From: Fistularia commersonii
Taxonomy: Eukaryota > Chordata > Actinopteri > Syngnathiformes > Fistulariidae
Assembly: GCA_037954325.1 (NCBI GenBank)
Contig: JBBMNZ010000003.1
Location: forward strand, 23,845,392 to 23,909,391
Reading direction: 5' to 3'
Length of the DNA stretch: 64,000 bases
Shown: in pieces, positions 23,538-34,927 of the stretch
Numbering within the stretch: the first letter of the stretch is position 1
Layout: each line of letters opens with the position of its first letter
The notes under the pieces: model-generated
What the model was told of the DNA's origin: nothing
The model's database searches: none
The model's input: the letters and a program-made list of their open reading frames with translations, nothing else
Made by a program: the position numbers and the translations under genes

Positions 23538-24679
23538 GCTGACCTCCCCTGGGGTTTCCCACGATGCAGCTCTCTACTTCCTTTCCCACCAATTGTGTGA
23601 ATGCGATGGAGGCGACCAATCACAAACCTCTGTTAGGAAACACCGGAGCCGTGTGGGTCATGTGACGCATCCTTCGCTAATACGAAAAATAAAAAAAAAT
23701 AAAAAAACTGATCTGAGAGATGAGATATCTTCACCGATACTCCGCCATAACCTCCGGGCCCATTTCTCTGCTTGGTTTGTAGATGATGGAAACTTTGTAT
23801 TTTGTTTTTTTTTTTTCAATTCATCAACTGTAACGTTTTTCCAGTCGCTCACTATCGCCACTATACGATGGCGTGACAAAGAGCATCGCTCACGAAAAGC
23901 CAGCTGTGTGTGAGCAAATTTTCTTCAATGCTTACGAGGGCATAAAAAAAGGTAAAAAAAATAAAATAGAATAAAATTAAATTAAATTAAATTAAATTAA
24001 ATTAAATTAAATTAAATTAGATTAAATCAAATTAAATTAAATGAAATGAAATTCAAATTAAATCAAATTAAATTAAATTCAAATACAATGGAATAATTGG
24101 TTAGTACCTCCTCACAGGAAGAAGGTTCCTGAGGTTGGATTCCGCCTGAAATCTCCGAATCGTCTGCACCATCTCCTCACAATGCTCTGATTTCTGCAGA
24201 ATGAAGAAGTGAATGGTTGTATTTCTCCCCTGTGGCTCTGCAGAAGAGATAATGAATGGGATTTTAATGAAAATAAAATGCCAGGAGCGTGCACATGCAA
24301 GCAACCGCATCACCGGCAGTACCACAGAAGCAATATTTTGTGTTTTGAGCTAACCTCAAAGCAGCTATGGTGTGCTTTGAGGCATTAACGTCCCCCTCTT
24401 TCTCCAACTGCAAGGCTCAATGATGTGTTTTTTTTTTCTTTTTCTAAATGGAACAGCAGAAAAGGAACTGACAGGAAAAAGATATGGAGGTAATATTCAG
24501 TTATCACTCACACGTACACACCTCAACAACAGGAAACCGTGCAATATCACCTGCTCCCGCCTGCGTCAATCACTCTTAAAAAAAAAAAAAAAAAAAGCAA
24601 GCCTCAACAGGAAATGAGGATGAGCAATGAGAAGATGAAGAGGAAATACCAAGAAGAAGCAAGTGTGTGATCGTACAAG
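23538..24679. other. Intergenic: copy B 3' region, SINE-like repeat, (ATTAA)n
   Basis: A candidate poly(A) signal AATAAA is at 23688. An (ATTAA)n pentanucleotide array runs 23970-24085 with interruptions. 24088-24245 is another SINE-like copy (GGTTAGTACCTCCTCACAGG, GAGGTTGGATTCC, AGTGAATGGTTGTATTTCTC). A poly-A run lies at 24578-24596. The copy C start follows after 35 bp of GA-rich 5' sequence. Confidence 0.6.
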
Positions 24680-27600
24680 ATGAGCGGTTTTGTGAGACTG
24701 GAGGCCGGCTCCGTCTTGCTGCTGCTGGCGGTCCCGTTTTTCTCAGATGGATGCTGCCCGAGGACCCGGGGGGCCCATTCGGGTCGGGAGCCCCCCGGGT
24801 CGACCCGGGGCCTTGAACGGGCCCTGAGGGGAGCAGGTAGGACCCTTCATCGCTCGGGACAAAGATGGTGTGATGTTTACAGCGAGGTGAGATGCGCTCT
24901 CTTCCACCTCAGGGGAGCGGCAGCACTACAGGGCCGTGGAGGGAGAGATCTTCATCATGCCGTGTCCGGACAAGGACCAGGTCTGGTACACGACCAGAGG
25001 AGGAGAAGAAATGCTCCTCCGCTGCGGGGAGGTGATCCATTTGGAAGTGAAACACTCTGGGAACTACACCTATGGAAAAAGGTAAAATAATAACAACAAT
25101 ATTTATGTTTATAAAGTCAGACATTTTGGTTCTTGCTGGGATTTGGTCAGACGTTCTCATGTTTTTATAAAAACAAGGACAAGTTAAATCACATCTATCT
25201 ATCTATCTATCTATCCATCTATCCATCTATCCATCCATCCATCCATCCATCCATCCATCCGATTTAATTATTTATGATTTGTGTGTGTGTGTGTGTGTGT
25301 GTTCAGCGGTGCAGTCCTCCACCTGCAGGTGTTGCGGCGGGGCGGGTCGCCATGCACGCTGCCCGGCGAGGGCTCGGTGCTGCTGAAGGCCAGAGCCGGC
25401 GGGCTGGTCCCCTGCCCCGGCCTCACCTGCGACAACAACACACACATCACCTGGTTCAAGGTGCGGTGCCACGTGCACGTACGACTTACCGGACCACCAC
25501 CGCCGTCCTGGCATCTCAAACCCCCTGGTGTGTGTGTGTGTGTGCACGCAGGGGAACAGTACAGTGTCCTTGTGCGAGAGGGCCGGCTTGCTGCAGCTTT
25601 GCACGGTAAACGAGGACGACACGGGCCTTTACTTCTGCGACAGGGAGACGATGGAGCGGGGGGTCAGGTGGACCCTCAGGAGGGCTGTCCACATCACCGT
25701 CATACGTAAGTGTGTGTGTGCACGTGTGTGTGCACTGACAGCTTGGGACCGGCTCGTGACCCACACCACCCGTGCAACGTTGTTTATATTCATTATCGTG
25801 ACGTCATTATAAGCATTCATCCATTTTTGGTTGTTTTTTTTTCCTGCACTTAGGGTCATTGGAAAAAATGAATTGCATTAATGAATGGAGTAATTTATTC
25901 ATTTATTTATGATTTAATTTTTTTTTATTCATTTTCATTTTAATCTTTCCATTCCTAATGAACTGGTCCGTCATTCATTATTTATACCTCTGATCCTGCC
26001 CTTACACGCATGGGGAAAATAATGGATTATATTTATGTATCTTTTTTATTCATCTATTTATTTGTCTTTTTATTTTAATTCATATTTTGGTGAAAATATA
26101 GAGGTGATTCTCTCTTGATTCTACCATAATTTGGCATTTTATTTTCAAATTATCCGACTGTATCATCAAATTGGCTTGAACACACCAAATATTAATTGTA
26201 TTTAAAATGCTATTTTAAAATGCTATTTTATTTATTTTTTTTTTTTCTAGATTTTATTTATTTATTTATTTAATTATTTTTTTTTCCAAATTTCTAAATT
26301 CCACTTTTGTCGGTGAAAAGTGTCATACCTAGCTGCTCCTTATCGGACAGCAAACCCAAGATCCGCCTCAGAGCTTCTTCCACATCTGCTTCTGTGGTTT
26401 CAGCAGCTCTTGCTTTGACCCATCAAGTGTTTCTACAATTGTAGCCCGTTGCGTGATTCTAGAGTCATAAACATCAGATTAGATGGTGATCAGATGCAAA
26501 AAAAATACATGATTTTGTCATTCATTTTTCGAGAATCTATTTCTGGCAACATCCAGCTGATAGCTATCAAAGTTGTGAATCATAAAAAAAACATATTAAA
26601 GAGGCAGAGATCCCTGATTGACCTCTAAGTTGGTGCTTCTCAATTATTTTCTGTTACCCTCTGGAAAAAGATAACATTTCGTGCCCCCCACTCTCCACTG
26701 CTACTATAAATAATATAATTTGTCTATAAAATTTTTCTATGTACACCTCTGCATAACATTGTATCTTTATTAATATTAAATAAAAGAAAAAGAAAGATAT
26801 ATAGATTAACTTGCAACGAAGAAGCAGAAAAGCTTTAAAGTGCATCAATTTGCCTAAAATTAAAAAAAAAATGAAATCCTTATTTAAACTGTAAACATTT
26901 TTTTGCCTGACTGAAGCATTTGATCCAATAAGATAAAATGAAATAAAATTATGAAAAATTCATATGAGAAGGATCCATAAAATAGGGTTCGATGGAGAAG
27001 GTTTGGCTGTGGCGACTCCTGAAGGGAAAAGCCCAAAGGAGAAGAAAAAGGGGAAGAAAACAAAAACAATTTGTGCTAATTTTTTTTTTTTTTTTCAGTG
27101 AGCAGGTTTTGCAGTGCACGGCTTTTCGAAGCGTGATTCTGCAACTCTCAGCTCACAGCAAACGCAACGGTTTTTCCTCGTCTCCCACTGGAGTTGCAGT
27201 GAAGCCAAGCGCGATGCACGCTTCCTCATATTTCCTCATCTCGGCTTTCGGGCAACTTTTGTTTATTTCATCATCTCTCACCGCCTTTCTTATTATCCCT
27301 GTTCTTATCATCCAAAAGCTATAGTTTATGCAAAAAAAAAAAACATGTTCCCCGGGGTCATATGCGCCCTCTGGCATGGTATTGCGCCCCATTATTTGAG
27401 AAGCAATGCTTTAAGCCCACATCCGCTCTGACTTCTTCAGTCAGAGACAATTTTTTTGAAATTAGAACTCCCCGCCCACACACACACACACACACACCAC
27501 ACACACACACACCACACACAGCGAGGGGGGAAACAACGTGTATGTTCCACCGTAGGTGACATGTTGAGGCCCACGACTAGATAAGATCAGGATCTGGTAT

Positions 27601-30600
27601 CAGCCGTCGTTCTTTCCTGGTAACAAAAAAGCAGTGTGTGAAAGCGCTTTTGGGGTTTTTCATTGGTGGGTTGAAGAAGGGTCAAGGGTCATGACCCCCG
27701 CCCCAACCTCACGCTTTTCCACCCTTGTGTGTCTGGATCAGCTCGGGTGGTGGCGGACCGCCCTGCACGTATCGCCCGGCCCGACAGCAACAGGCCGGAG
27801 ACGGTGGAGCTCGGTGAGCGTAACCGCCGCTATGTTAGCCTCATGCTAACGTGCTAAGGCCGGTCGCGCGTGGTTTGGTGCGTCTTCCTCCATGACTCCA
27901 ACCGCCGTTGCCTCCGGTGGCTCCAGGTCGCCCTCACAACCTGACGTGCAAGGCCTACTTCCCCTACGAGGTCGACTTCTCCCCCGAGCTGCGTTGGTAT
28001 GTCAATTACGGGGGGAACCCCGAGAACAGGACCCCGCTGCACTCCGAAGCGCAACAGTGAGTCACCGTGCACGCCGGTCCGCTCGATACCACCGGCCTCG
28101 GCCTCAGGACACGATGCTTCCCCGTGGCTCCGCAGGCAGAAGTTGGTGCTATTCACGGAGGTGGAGGTGACGCAGGCCGCCATCATAGAGGAGGTGACCC
28201 CGCTGCACCTGAACCACACCTACACCTGTGTCGCAAGCAACTCCGTTGGGAACAGCAGCGCCACTGTGAGCCTGGCGAGGAGACGGAAAGGTACCGCCGT
28301 CCCCTACCGGTCGTAACGGTCCATGTTTAATGCCGGGCTTTCACCGTACCGTTGCTGCAGTCGCGGAAAGACAGGTGGAAATCTCAAGAGTCTTACAGTC
28401 TCAGAGCAGTTGTAGATCAGTCTTTTCCTTGTCTTGAGTTTACGACAATATTTTTGATATTATCACAAGCCAATCAGTCTTTACGGTGACATAACACTAT
28501 GGACAACCAACAGATGAGCTCTAAGAAAACAGAAAGCCTGGTTGACAAACAGCAGGCAGTGTTGGCAGCAGAGACGATGTTTGTATGGTATGACTGAACC
28601 GGAACAGCGAAGGGCGACCCGATCAGTGTGGCGCGTCCGAAAAGAGTTTTGGCGAATCTCAACTCTCCGATGTATCGCCACCAATCGAAATGCACTGAAA
28701 AAGCAGAGGCTCTGCAAATACCCAGGCAAACACTGCATGCTGGGGAAAGATGTGTCAAGAATCTACTGCAATTTCCTGACTATTGAGCACACTTGAATAT
28801 AAGCTGTTAAATAGATACCGGTAAAATCCACAAATATGTACTGGAGATGCTTTTTTTTCCCCGAACAGTCCCTGTAACACAGCCGATGAAAAAGATAATT
28901 TTCTATCCCCGCTTTGTCCCACTCCAGCCGGTCGCTTTCTTTGTGCACTAGAACCGTTAAAGTCGTCTTCTTCTGTGTCGGAATCGAACGGCCCCAGGAT
29001 TTCACAGTGATTTCACAGACAAGACTAAATGTTTTTGGCGTCATTAAGCCAGTTAGCCCAAAAAAATCCATAAATTAGCCGCATGGTTGTTAAAGCCGCA
29101 GTGTTTAAAGCGTGTGAAAAAAGTAGCACCTTATAGTCGGGAAATGACTGTAGTTGTAGTCTCGCAAATAGTAAAATTCACAATCTTTGTAAAATCTCAG
29201 ACTTAAAACTCGGAAAAACTCATCCTCAAATGTGAGCCGGTATGATATGATAGTTTTCCACGTCTTAGGTGAGTTTCAAGTCTTTGGGTGGCATAATTCC
29301 ACGCAATTTCACAATAATTCCACAATAAGAGACCGTTTCCACTGTGCGGTCTCAATATTGTCATCTTGCACATTCTAACCAAAGCGTTCTTCTTAAATCT
29401 TCAGTAAAATGGCCGTCGCTGGTCGGCTACCCGGTGGCCTCCCTGCTGGCGGCCGGCGGGCTGGGCCTCGTCGTGTACGTGAGGAGGCTGGAGCTGCTGC
29501 TGATCTTCAGATCACACTTTCAGGGGGAAAGGCTTCACAAAGGTCAGGGTGCAATCGAGCGAGCTGCCGCACTAACATGCAGAGGCAGCAACTGCTCATC
29601 TTCAGAGGATGTGGGTTTTTACTTTTCTTTCCATATTGATCATTAAAACTGCACCGATACCGCGCTCGCTTTTTCACTCGCGCTCAAACCGAACACCGGA
29701 GTGGGATTTGTGAATTTCTAGATATTCCAAATAATGTCCGAATCGTCTTGTGTCCAAAGAGGGGAAAGATTTTGACGTCTTCCTGTCGTACGTGTGGAGC
29801 CCTTCCCCGGCGGGGGTGACGGGAGATCGGCCCGGCCTTCGTCCTTCGTCCCCGGGACCCACAGCGGGAGGTAGGGAGGGGAACAACGCTTGGTTTTCAT
29901 TTTCACGCTTCTTCCGACGGGGGGATGGTGTCGATGGAGACGACGCCCTCGCAGGGTTTCCCTCCAGCACGTTGATGTCCGAGGATGGCGCCGCCGAGGT
30001 GCTGCTCCCGCGAGTGCTGGAGGACCTGTGGGGTTATCGGGTCTGTCTCCTGGAGAGGGACTTGCTCCCAGGAGGAGGTACGAGGGTTCGGCCATCCCGG
30101 GTACGTTTGTGCGCCGAGCGCAGCGTCCGACAGCGTCTCCTCTTCCCTCAGTCTACACCAAAGACGTGGTCGGCGCCATCCGGAGCAGCCGGATGCTCAT
30201 CTGCCTCCTGTCGTCGGGATACCTGTCCAACCCGGGCGCCGTGTTTGTGCTGGAGTCAGGAATCCAGGTGAAAACCCTGCCAAAACATCCCGGACAAATC
30301 CGAACGTTCCGTTGTCCTTCAAACCGTCCGCGTTCTTTATTTTTCGCCCGATCATTTCGCTCTTTGGTCGCGTCACGTATAGAGAAGGGGTCGTGAATAA
30401 TTGGTAGCTGGATGCTGAAATTGGAGGTCAAGAGGAAGAACATATATGGACAGTCGTGAGAGAGGTTATGAAGCTAGTTGGTGCGAGAGGGGAGGATGCA
30501 GAGAATCGGGTTAGACTGAAAAGGTTGATTCGCTGTGGCGGCCCCAGAAGGGAGAAGCCGAGAGGAGAAGAATATTCCACCCTTTGTTTTTGTCCGTTGA

Positions 30601-31239
30601 TGTCAACTTGATCTGGAAATATAGAACAGGCCAGATCAGTTCTATTTCAAAAAGGACAGTATGAGTCCTGAGGGCCGCCTGGGTTCTCCCGCCGCAACTT
30701 CTTAAAATCTTTTGAAACGGAAGGATCAACCTTATCAAAAAAGCCGCTACAGTGCGATAAAGGGAACTGGAACCGCAAGGGTTGGTTTCGGTTTCCAGCT
30801 AAACGTGACCGCTCGCTGCCACTTCTGGAATTTCCATGTATTTCTTGTTTGGTTATTATTAAGAATGTGTCGGGGATTGTGGTGAAATGAAATACAAAAC
30901 ACAGCACGTCTGTACCTTCAGTCTCTGTTATTTGATATGTTTTCAAGAGAAACCGGGTCTGAGCTACGGAGAAAAATTAATTCTGAATGACTTTTCAAGG
31001 CTTTGCTGCAGACGTCCGCCTTCAAAGTTTTGCTAATACGGACGTCGCCGTCCCTGGCCGACCCGGATTTGCCGCTGCCATCGGTGGTTCAGAGAGCCCT
31101 GAAGGTCCTACCCGTGCTGGACTGGACCTCCAGGAGACCCGGAGGAGCCACCAGAGACTTCTGGAGATCATTGAGGAAGGCCCTGCCCACCCGCACAGTG
31201 AGAGACACCCCACCTTCAGCAGAGACCGTAATTATGTAA
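24680..31239 (+). CDS. il18rap: Interleukin-18 receptor accessory protein-like (copy C)
   Basis: Twelve coding exons: 24680-24836, 24913-25081, 25307-25460, 25552-25705, 27742-27813, 27927-28056, 28136-28290, 29405-29542, 29760-29870, 29955-30077, 30152-30267 and 31012-31239. They sum to 1,707 nt (568 aa); phases agree at every junction. Order: signal peptide, Ig1 (IFIMPC...GNYTYG), Ig2 (NNTHITWFK...TGLYFC), Ig3 (NLTCKAYFPYEV...YTCVASNS), a membrane span around 336-356, then a TIR domain from about 377 with box 1 KDFDVFLSY, box 2 GYRVCLLERDLLPGG and box 3 RDFWRSLRKALP. The ERDLLPGG loop and SSRMLICLLSSGYLS fit accessory chains (IL18RAP, IL1RAP). Its place at the end of the receptor cluster favours IL18RAP. 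It would pair with an IL-18 receptor chain to recruit MyD88. Exon 1 adds about 30 Gly/Arg-rich residues after the signal peptide. The 84-nt intron 29871-29954 is in frame and stop-free, so it may be retained (596 aa). Confidence 0.82.
25195..25302. repeat. (ATCT)n/(ATCC)n then (GT)n simple repeat
   Basis: Tetranucleotide array 25195-25260 followed by a GT run 25279-25302 that ends only four bases before the acceptor of exon 3 of the IL18RAP-like gene, so repeat length could change the distance to the polypyrimidine tract. Confidence 0.9.
26631..27408. mobile_element. hAT-like element in intron 4 of the IL18RAP-like gene
   Basis: Ends TGGTGCTTCTCAATTATT and (reverse complement) CATTGCTTCTCAAATAAT form imperfect inverted repeats. 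Flanks ctctaagt (26623-26630) and ctttaagc (27409-27416) are a plausible 8-bp target duplication with two mismatches. It contains a short RTE-like LINE tail at 26990-27062. No transposase frame is visible. Confidence 0.55.
26990..27062 (+). mobile_element. RTE-like LINE tail
   Basis: GGTTCGATGGAGAAGG followed by TGTGGCGACTCCTGAAGGG and a GAAGAA-rich end, the 3' terminus of the same LINE family as 17862-18050 and 30405-30580. Nested in the hAT-like element 26631-27408. Confidence 0.65.
27477..27523. repeat. (CA)n microsatellite
   Basis: Interrupted CA repeat in intron 4 of the IL18RAP-like gene. Confidence 0.9.
28763..29158. mobile_element. Decayed MITE in intron 7 of the IL18RAP-like gene
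   Basis: The left end (CTACTGCAATTTCCTGACTA) and the reverse complement of the right end (CTACAGTCATTTCCCGACTA) are imperfect inverted repeats. The AATTTCC/TCATTTCCCGACTATAAGG terminus is one I recognise as common in fish genomes. About 395 bp with no coding capacity. Confidence 0.55.
30405..30580 (+). mobile_element. RTE-like LINE 3' end, truncated
   Basis: Plus-strand fragment in intron 11 of the IL18RAP-like gene. It shows the C-terminal signature in broken frames (QRIGLD) followed by GCTGTGGCGGCCCCAGAAGG and a GAGAAGAATA end. Confidence 0.7.
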
Positions 31240-32539
31240 TCCGTTTCAACCGGATCCAGGATCGAATTCTGCAAAACCCTGCTCTGACACGTCTGCACTC
31301 GATTCACAGTATTGACATATACTTCCCGTTAGAAGCCAAACCATCTCAGAGCGCAGGTGAAAAAAACAAAACACCCTTTGTTGACTTGATGAAAAAAAAA
31401 AACCAAAACATTCTTCTTCATCCAAGAGCTCAACGTTGATCCCCCGCCGCTGTGGCTTGGCCACGACCCAGATTCACAACGCAGGACTCCACAAGCTTCA
31501 TGTCTGTGGTTGGACGCTACATACGACCGCACTAGGGAGTTCCACTTCCGTGCCACACACCATCCCCCCCCCACAAAGTCACTCTCTCACTCCGCAGGTG
31601 TGGAAACCAGAGTGCACACAGGCCAGGACTGAAAGTGTGAAACTATTTCTCATCAACTTTTATTGTTATCGGCTGATTAATGTCTTTCGGTACAGTTGGT
31701 TACAATGATATTGATGTTAAGGGAAACCGGTGCAAAACAACAGAAAAAAAAAACTTGCGATTGATTAAAGGGATTTTCCAAACAGCTTGGGCAAGCGGAA
31801 TCACTGAGGTACTACGGATAGTTGTTCCATTTTCATACCTAATGTAGCTACGATTCTGTTATTTGGATTTGGTGATGTGAAAGCGGAAATATGACCGGAG
31901 AGATATCACCTCAGCAAACAATTTCAACAAGCACTGACAAAACACTAAAGGGGACAGACTATGAGGTTTGCACAGCTGGTGAAAACTAAAGGGTTGTACG
32001 TGGACGTTGAGAAACTTAATTCACCCACAAATCCATTTGTATGACCACCGCTAACAAGCTACACACACACACACTCACTCACACACACTCACACGAGGGT
32101 TTAAAAATAAAATATAGTTATGTGTTTTTTTTTATTTTTTTTTATACAAACATCAATGAGGTCGCTCGAGGAGCTTCACCTCGCCAGCATCGGGAAAGGA
32201 AACAGCACAACAAAAAGGAGGGGCAACGAGACACACTCATCAGCTAGCGGCAGCCACCTCGGAGCAATAATCTGGCTAATGTCTGCACTACCTGGCGCCG
32301 CACCTGTCGTTACACAGCCCCGGAGCTGCTGAGCCCGTAGTGGTCAGAAACATTGAACGGGAAGTCAGTTACTGATATTCACGAAAGGCTTAAATCACTC
32401 TTCACTGCTCGTCCACAAAGCCGAGACCTTGACCAGAGTGGAGGTACAATGAGGAATCGTTTGAGCCTTCCTTGATGACTCTGGCGTGGTATGACCGATA
32501 CAAGATTATCCACTGGCGTCAACAAACACTGCAAGGTTA
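31240..32539. other. Tail-to-tail intergenic region of il18rap-like and pcnp
   Basis: The two genes converge here. A minus-strand AATAAA at about 31669-31674 could serve pcnp. There is a CA-type run at 32062-32094. No exon is recognised; open frames up to 90 codons look random. Confidence 0.55.
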
Positions 32540-34177
32540 TTATTTCAGTTTGTCCGCTTGGGCCTTCAGCTTTCTCTCCCAAAGTTTTTGATGATCGGAG
32601 AAGCCCTGCTTGCCCTTATTGAAGGAATTGGGTCCTGCGGACGTTGGCGTCTCCCTAGGGAAACAGCAGCTTGGTCACTTCAAACTCACACGCCACATGA
32701 CTTTAATTTTTTTCAATTACAAAAAGAAAATCTATAAATAACTACAATGTGCATCTAAGGAATTTAAAAGATTCAAAATGTGATGTTTAATTGGTGAAAA
32801 TGAAAGTCTTCATTGTGCGTACCTGCCAATGTTCTTCATCCTCATCTTGGCCTCTGGAGGCATCTCCTCAGGTTCACTCTGCACGACCAGAGAACATGAG
32901 TTAAACCCTCTGCAGAGTTAGTGTGTTGTGCAGATGTGTGTGTGTGTATGTGTGTGTGTGTGTGCGAGCCCTTACATCATCATCCTCATTAAAAACCGAT
33001 GCCAGCCCTGGTTTCTTTGGAGGAAGACTTGGAACAGGCTCTTTGGGTTTCTGCAGCAGAATTGGGACAAAACGTTTCAGGACACAAAATTGCAAAAATT
33101 AAATCCTTCACATTAATTACAGTGCAATTAAATCTGAATCGAATACGGCGATACCTCTGACAGACCAGGCATTTTGCCGATTGTTAATTACTTCTCTGAT
33201 GGGGTTGGTGCCCATAGTTTGATCGTTTTGTGTGTGTGTGTGTTTATGCGGTTAATCATTTTATCACTTCCTTCTCTTGTGTGTCATATTGGTGTGAAGG
33301 ACTGCAACACACAGATGGCCGGATAACCGCACACTTACTGTTGCTCCAAGTTTGATAGATATGGGATTGGACTTGTTGCCCACCCGACTGCTCATGCCAA
33401 AGCCTATTTTGGAGACTTTGCTGGGTGCCGGTGGGTCGGCGGAGGGCTCGTCGTCATCGCTGGGGGAGAGATGCTGGGATGTGCGTTTGGCTGCTGTCGC
33501 CCCTCCTCCCACAGTGCTACAAGAGACAGGCTTAGTTTTCACTCTGCCTCCCTCCTCCAGCGGATCTGCTTGAGGCAAGACAACTCACCAAGGTGAACAA
33601 CTGATATCTCAAAACTTGAGATTAGTTTAACTATCAACATTACCTGGGCGGCTACGTTTAAAAGCCATCAATGAACCAAAAGAGACCTAAGTACTTCTCT
33701 AACAAACACAGATCTGGGTCATCTCTGAGCTAAAAATAAAACACTAGCCGTAAAACCGTTTCATGTATGAATGACGTAAAAATAACGGCGCTACTCTTTA
33801 AATAGCTTCAGTGAACTGACATTATGATAAATATCATGTATGAAAAACAAATTCTCCACTAGCTGGCTAACTTAGCGGTTACTTTAGCCTAGCACTACCA
33901 ACCGGCCCGCACTCAAACGAAAACGTCAACATAAGTGATTTCGTATTAGCATGAGCAAGTCAACGTTACGTAGCATGCTAGCAGAGTTAGCTGTTTGACA
34001 CCTTGCGAACGTTTCCTGACTTCAACGTTCGGTCGAGTAACTTTTCATGAGAAAAAAAACAACGCATGCTAACGCTACATGCATTCAATGTCTCAATTAT
34101 ATCACAATCGTTAAAATAGCACAAATATCACCTCCGTCTTCGGAGGAGCCCCGTCTATAGCGTTCGTGATCCGCCAT
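32540..34177 (-). CDS. pcnp: PEST proteolytic signal-containing nuclear protein
   Basis: Five coding exons on the minus strand: 34177-34132, 33568-33339, 33050-32976, 32878-32823 and 32654-32540. They sum to 522 nt (173 aa; the human protein is about 178). It opens MADHERYRRGSSEDG, then an acidic, Ser/Pro-rich PEST-like region (SPSDDDEPSADPPAP), then the diagnostic KIGFGMSS...NPISIKLG, KPKEPVPSLPPKKPGLAS, SEPEEMPPEAKMRMKNIGR and TPTSAGPNSFNKGK blocks that identify the family. By family knowledge it is a small nuclear protein that is ubiquitinated by NIRF/UHRF2 and linked to the cell cycle. The second exon has a tandem AAG|CAG acceptor at 33570-33566 that adds or removes one Ala without changing the frame. 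It diverges from stk16. Confidence 0.93.
32928..32968. repeat. (GT)n microsatellite in a pcnp intron
   Basis: GT run, once interrupted, ending 8 bp from the donor of the 33050-32976 exon (CA repeat in transcript orientation). Confidence 0.88.
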
Positions 34178-34848
34178 TATTCCCTCAACGGAGGTGGGTT
34201 CGCCTTCTTCTTCTCTCCTATGTTTATAAACAAGGACGGCCAGCGTCGAGTCAATCAAGCTCACTACCGCCAGTTGTGTTTTGGAGTGTGAGACGACGTT
34301 TTAATTCTTTTTTTAACTCAATAATTGACTTCAAGTTACCGTACGGATTCATTCACTGCTCGTTTTTATTTCGATATATTTGCTGAACTTCATTTTTTTA
34401 CTTGTACATCATCGATCGTTAAAGCCATGGTGTTTGCCCGCAACCACTGTGCTTCCGGTGGTGCTGCTAGCTCTCCCTGCGTCACCATAGAAGAACAACA
34501 CCGTAACGCAACCGTAAAGCTAACCGGGAAAACAATGAGAGCGAGCTGACAGTAAAGGGTAACTAAACATTTATTCGATTTGATTTTCGTACAGTGCATA
34601 TATTTATATGACAATTTGAATGAAACCGTAATGTCACGTTTGGTTGTTCTGTCATGGCAATTCCTATGTTTACGTTCGTGGCTAGCTAGCTAACTTCGAA
34701 CTACAGCTAGCTTGCTCGGCCGACAAGGCTGCCAGGCAGATCTCTCTCTTTTTAGCTTTTTGCTCTGTTCCTTTTGTAAGTGTCGCTCTGAAATCGACTA
34801 TCCGTCTTATTTTTCACAGGCCAGGTTTAAAACAATGTACCTGCCGAG
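34178..34848. promoter_or_regulatory. Probable bidirectional promoter of pcnp and stk16
   Basis: The two start codons face away from each other across 671 bp. The stk16 side includes a splice acceptor at 34817-34819, so at least one untranslated exon lies upstream within this gap or its edge. No TATA box is obvious near either start. Start sites cannot be placed from sequence alone. Confidence 0.6.
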
Positions 34849-34927
34849 ATGGGGCAGAGCCTGTGCATATGTTCCCGCGTCTCCATCACTATTGACAACA
34901 AGAAATACTTATTCGTACAGAAGCTAG
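34835..34927 (+). other. Upstream ORF overlapping the stk16 start
   Basis: An ATG 14 nt before the stk16 start lies in the same exon, with A at -3. It opens a 30-codon frame (MYLPRWGRACAY...) in another reading frame that runs past the main start and stops at 34925-34927. Such overlapping frames usually lower translation of the main protein; no data here confirm use. Confidence 0.6.

Noticed and set aside
33641..33665. Possible 8-nt micro-exon of pcnp
   Set aside because: It has splice-like borders but would break the frame into the next exon; exon 1 joins exon 2 in phase without it.
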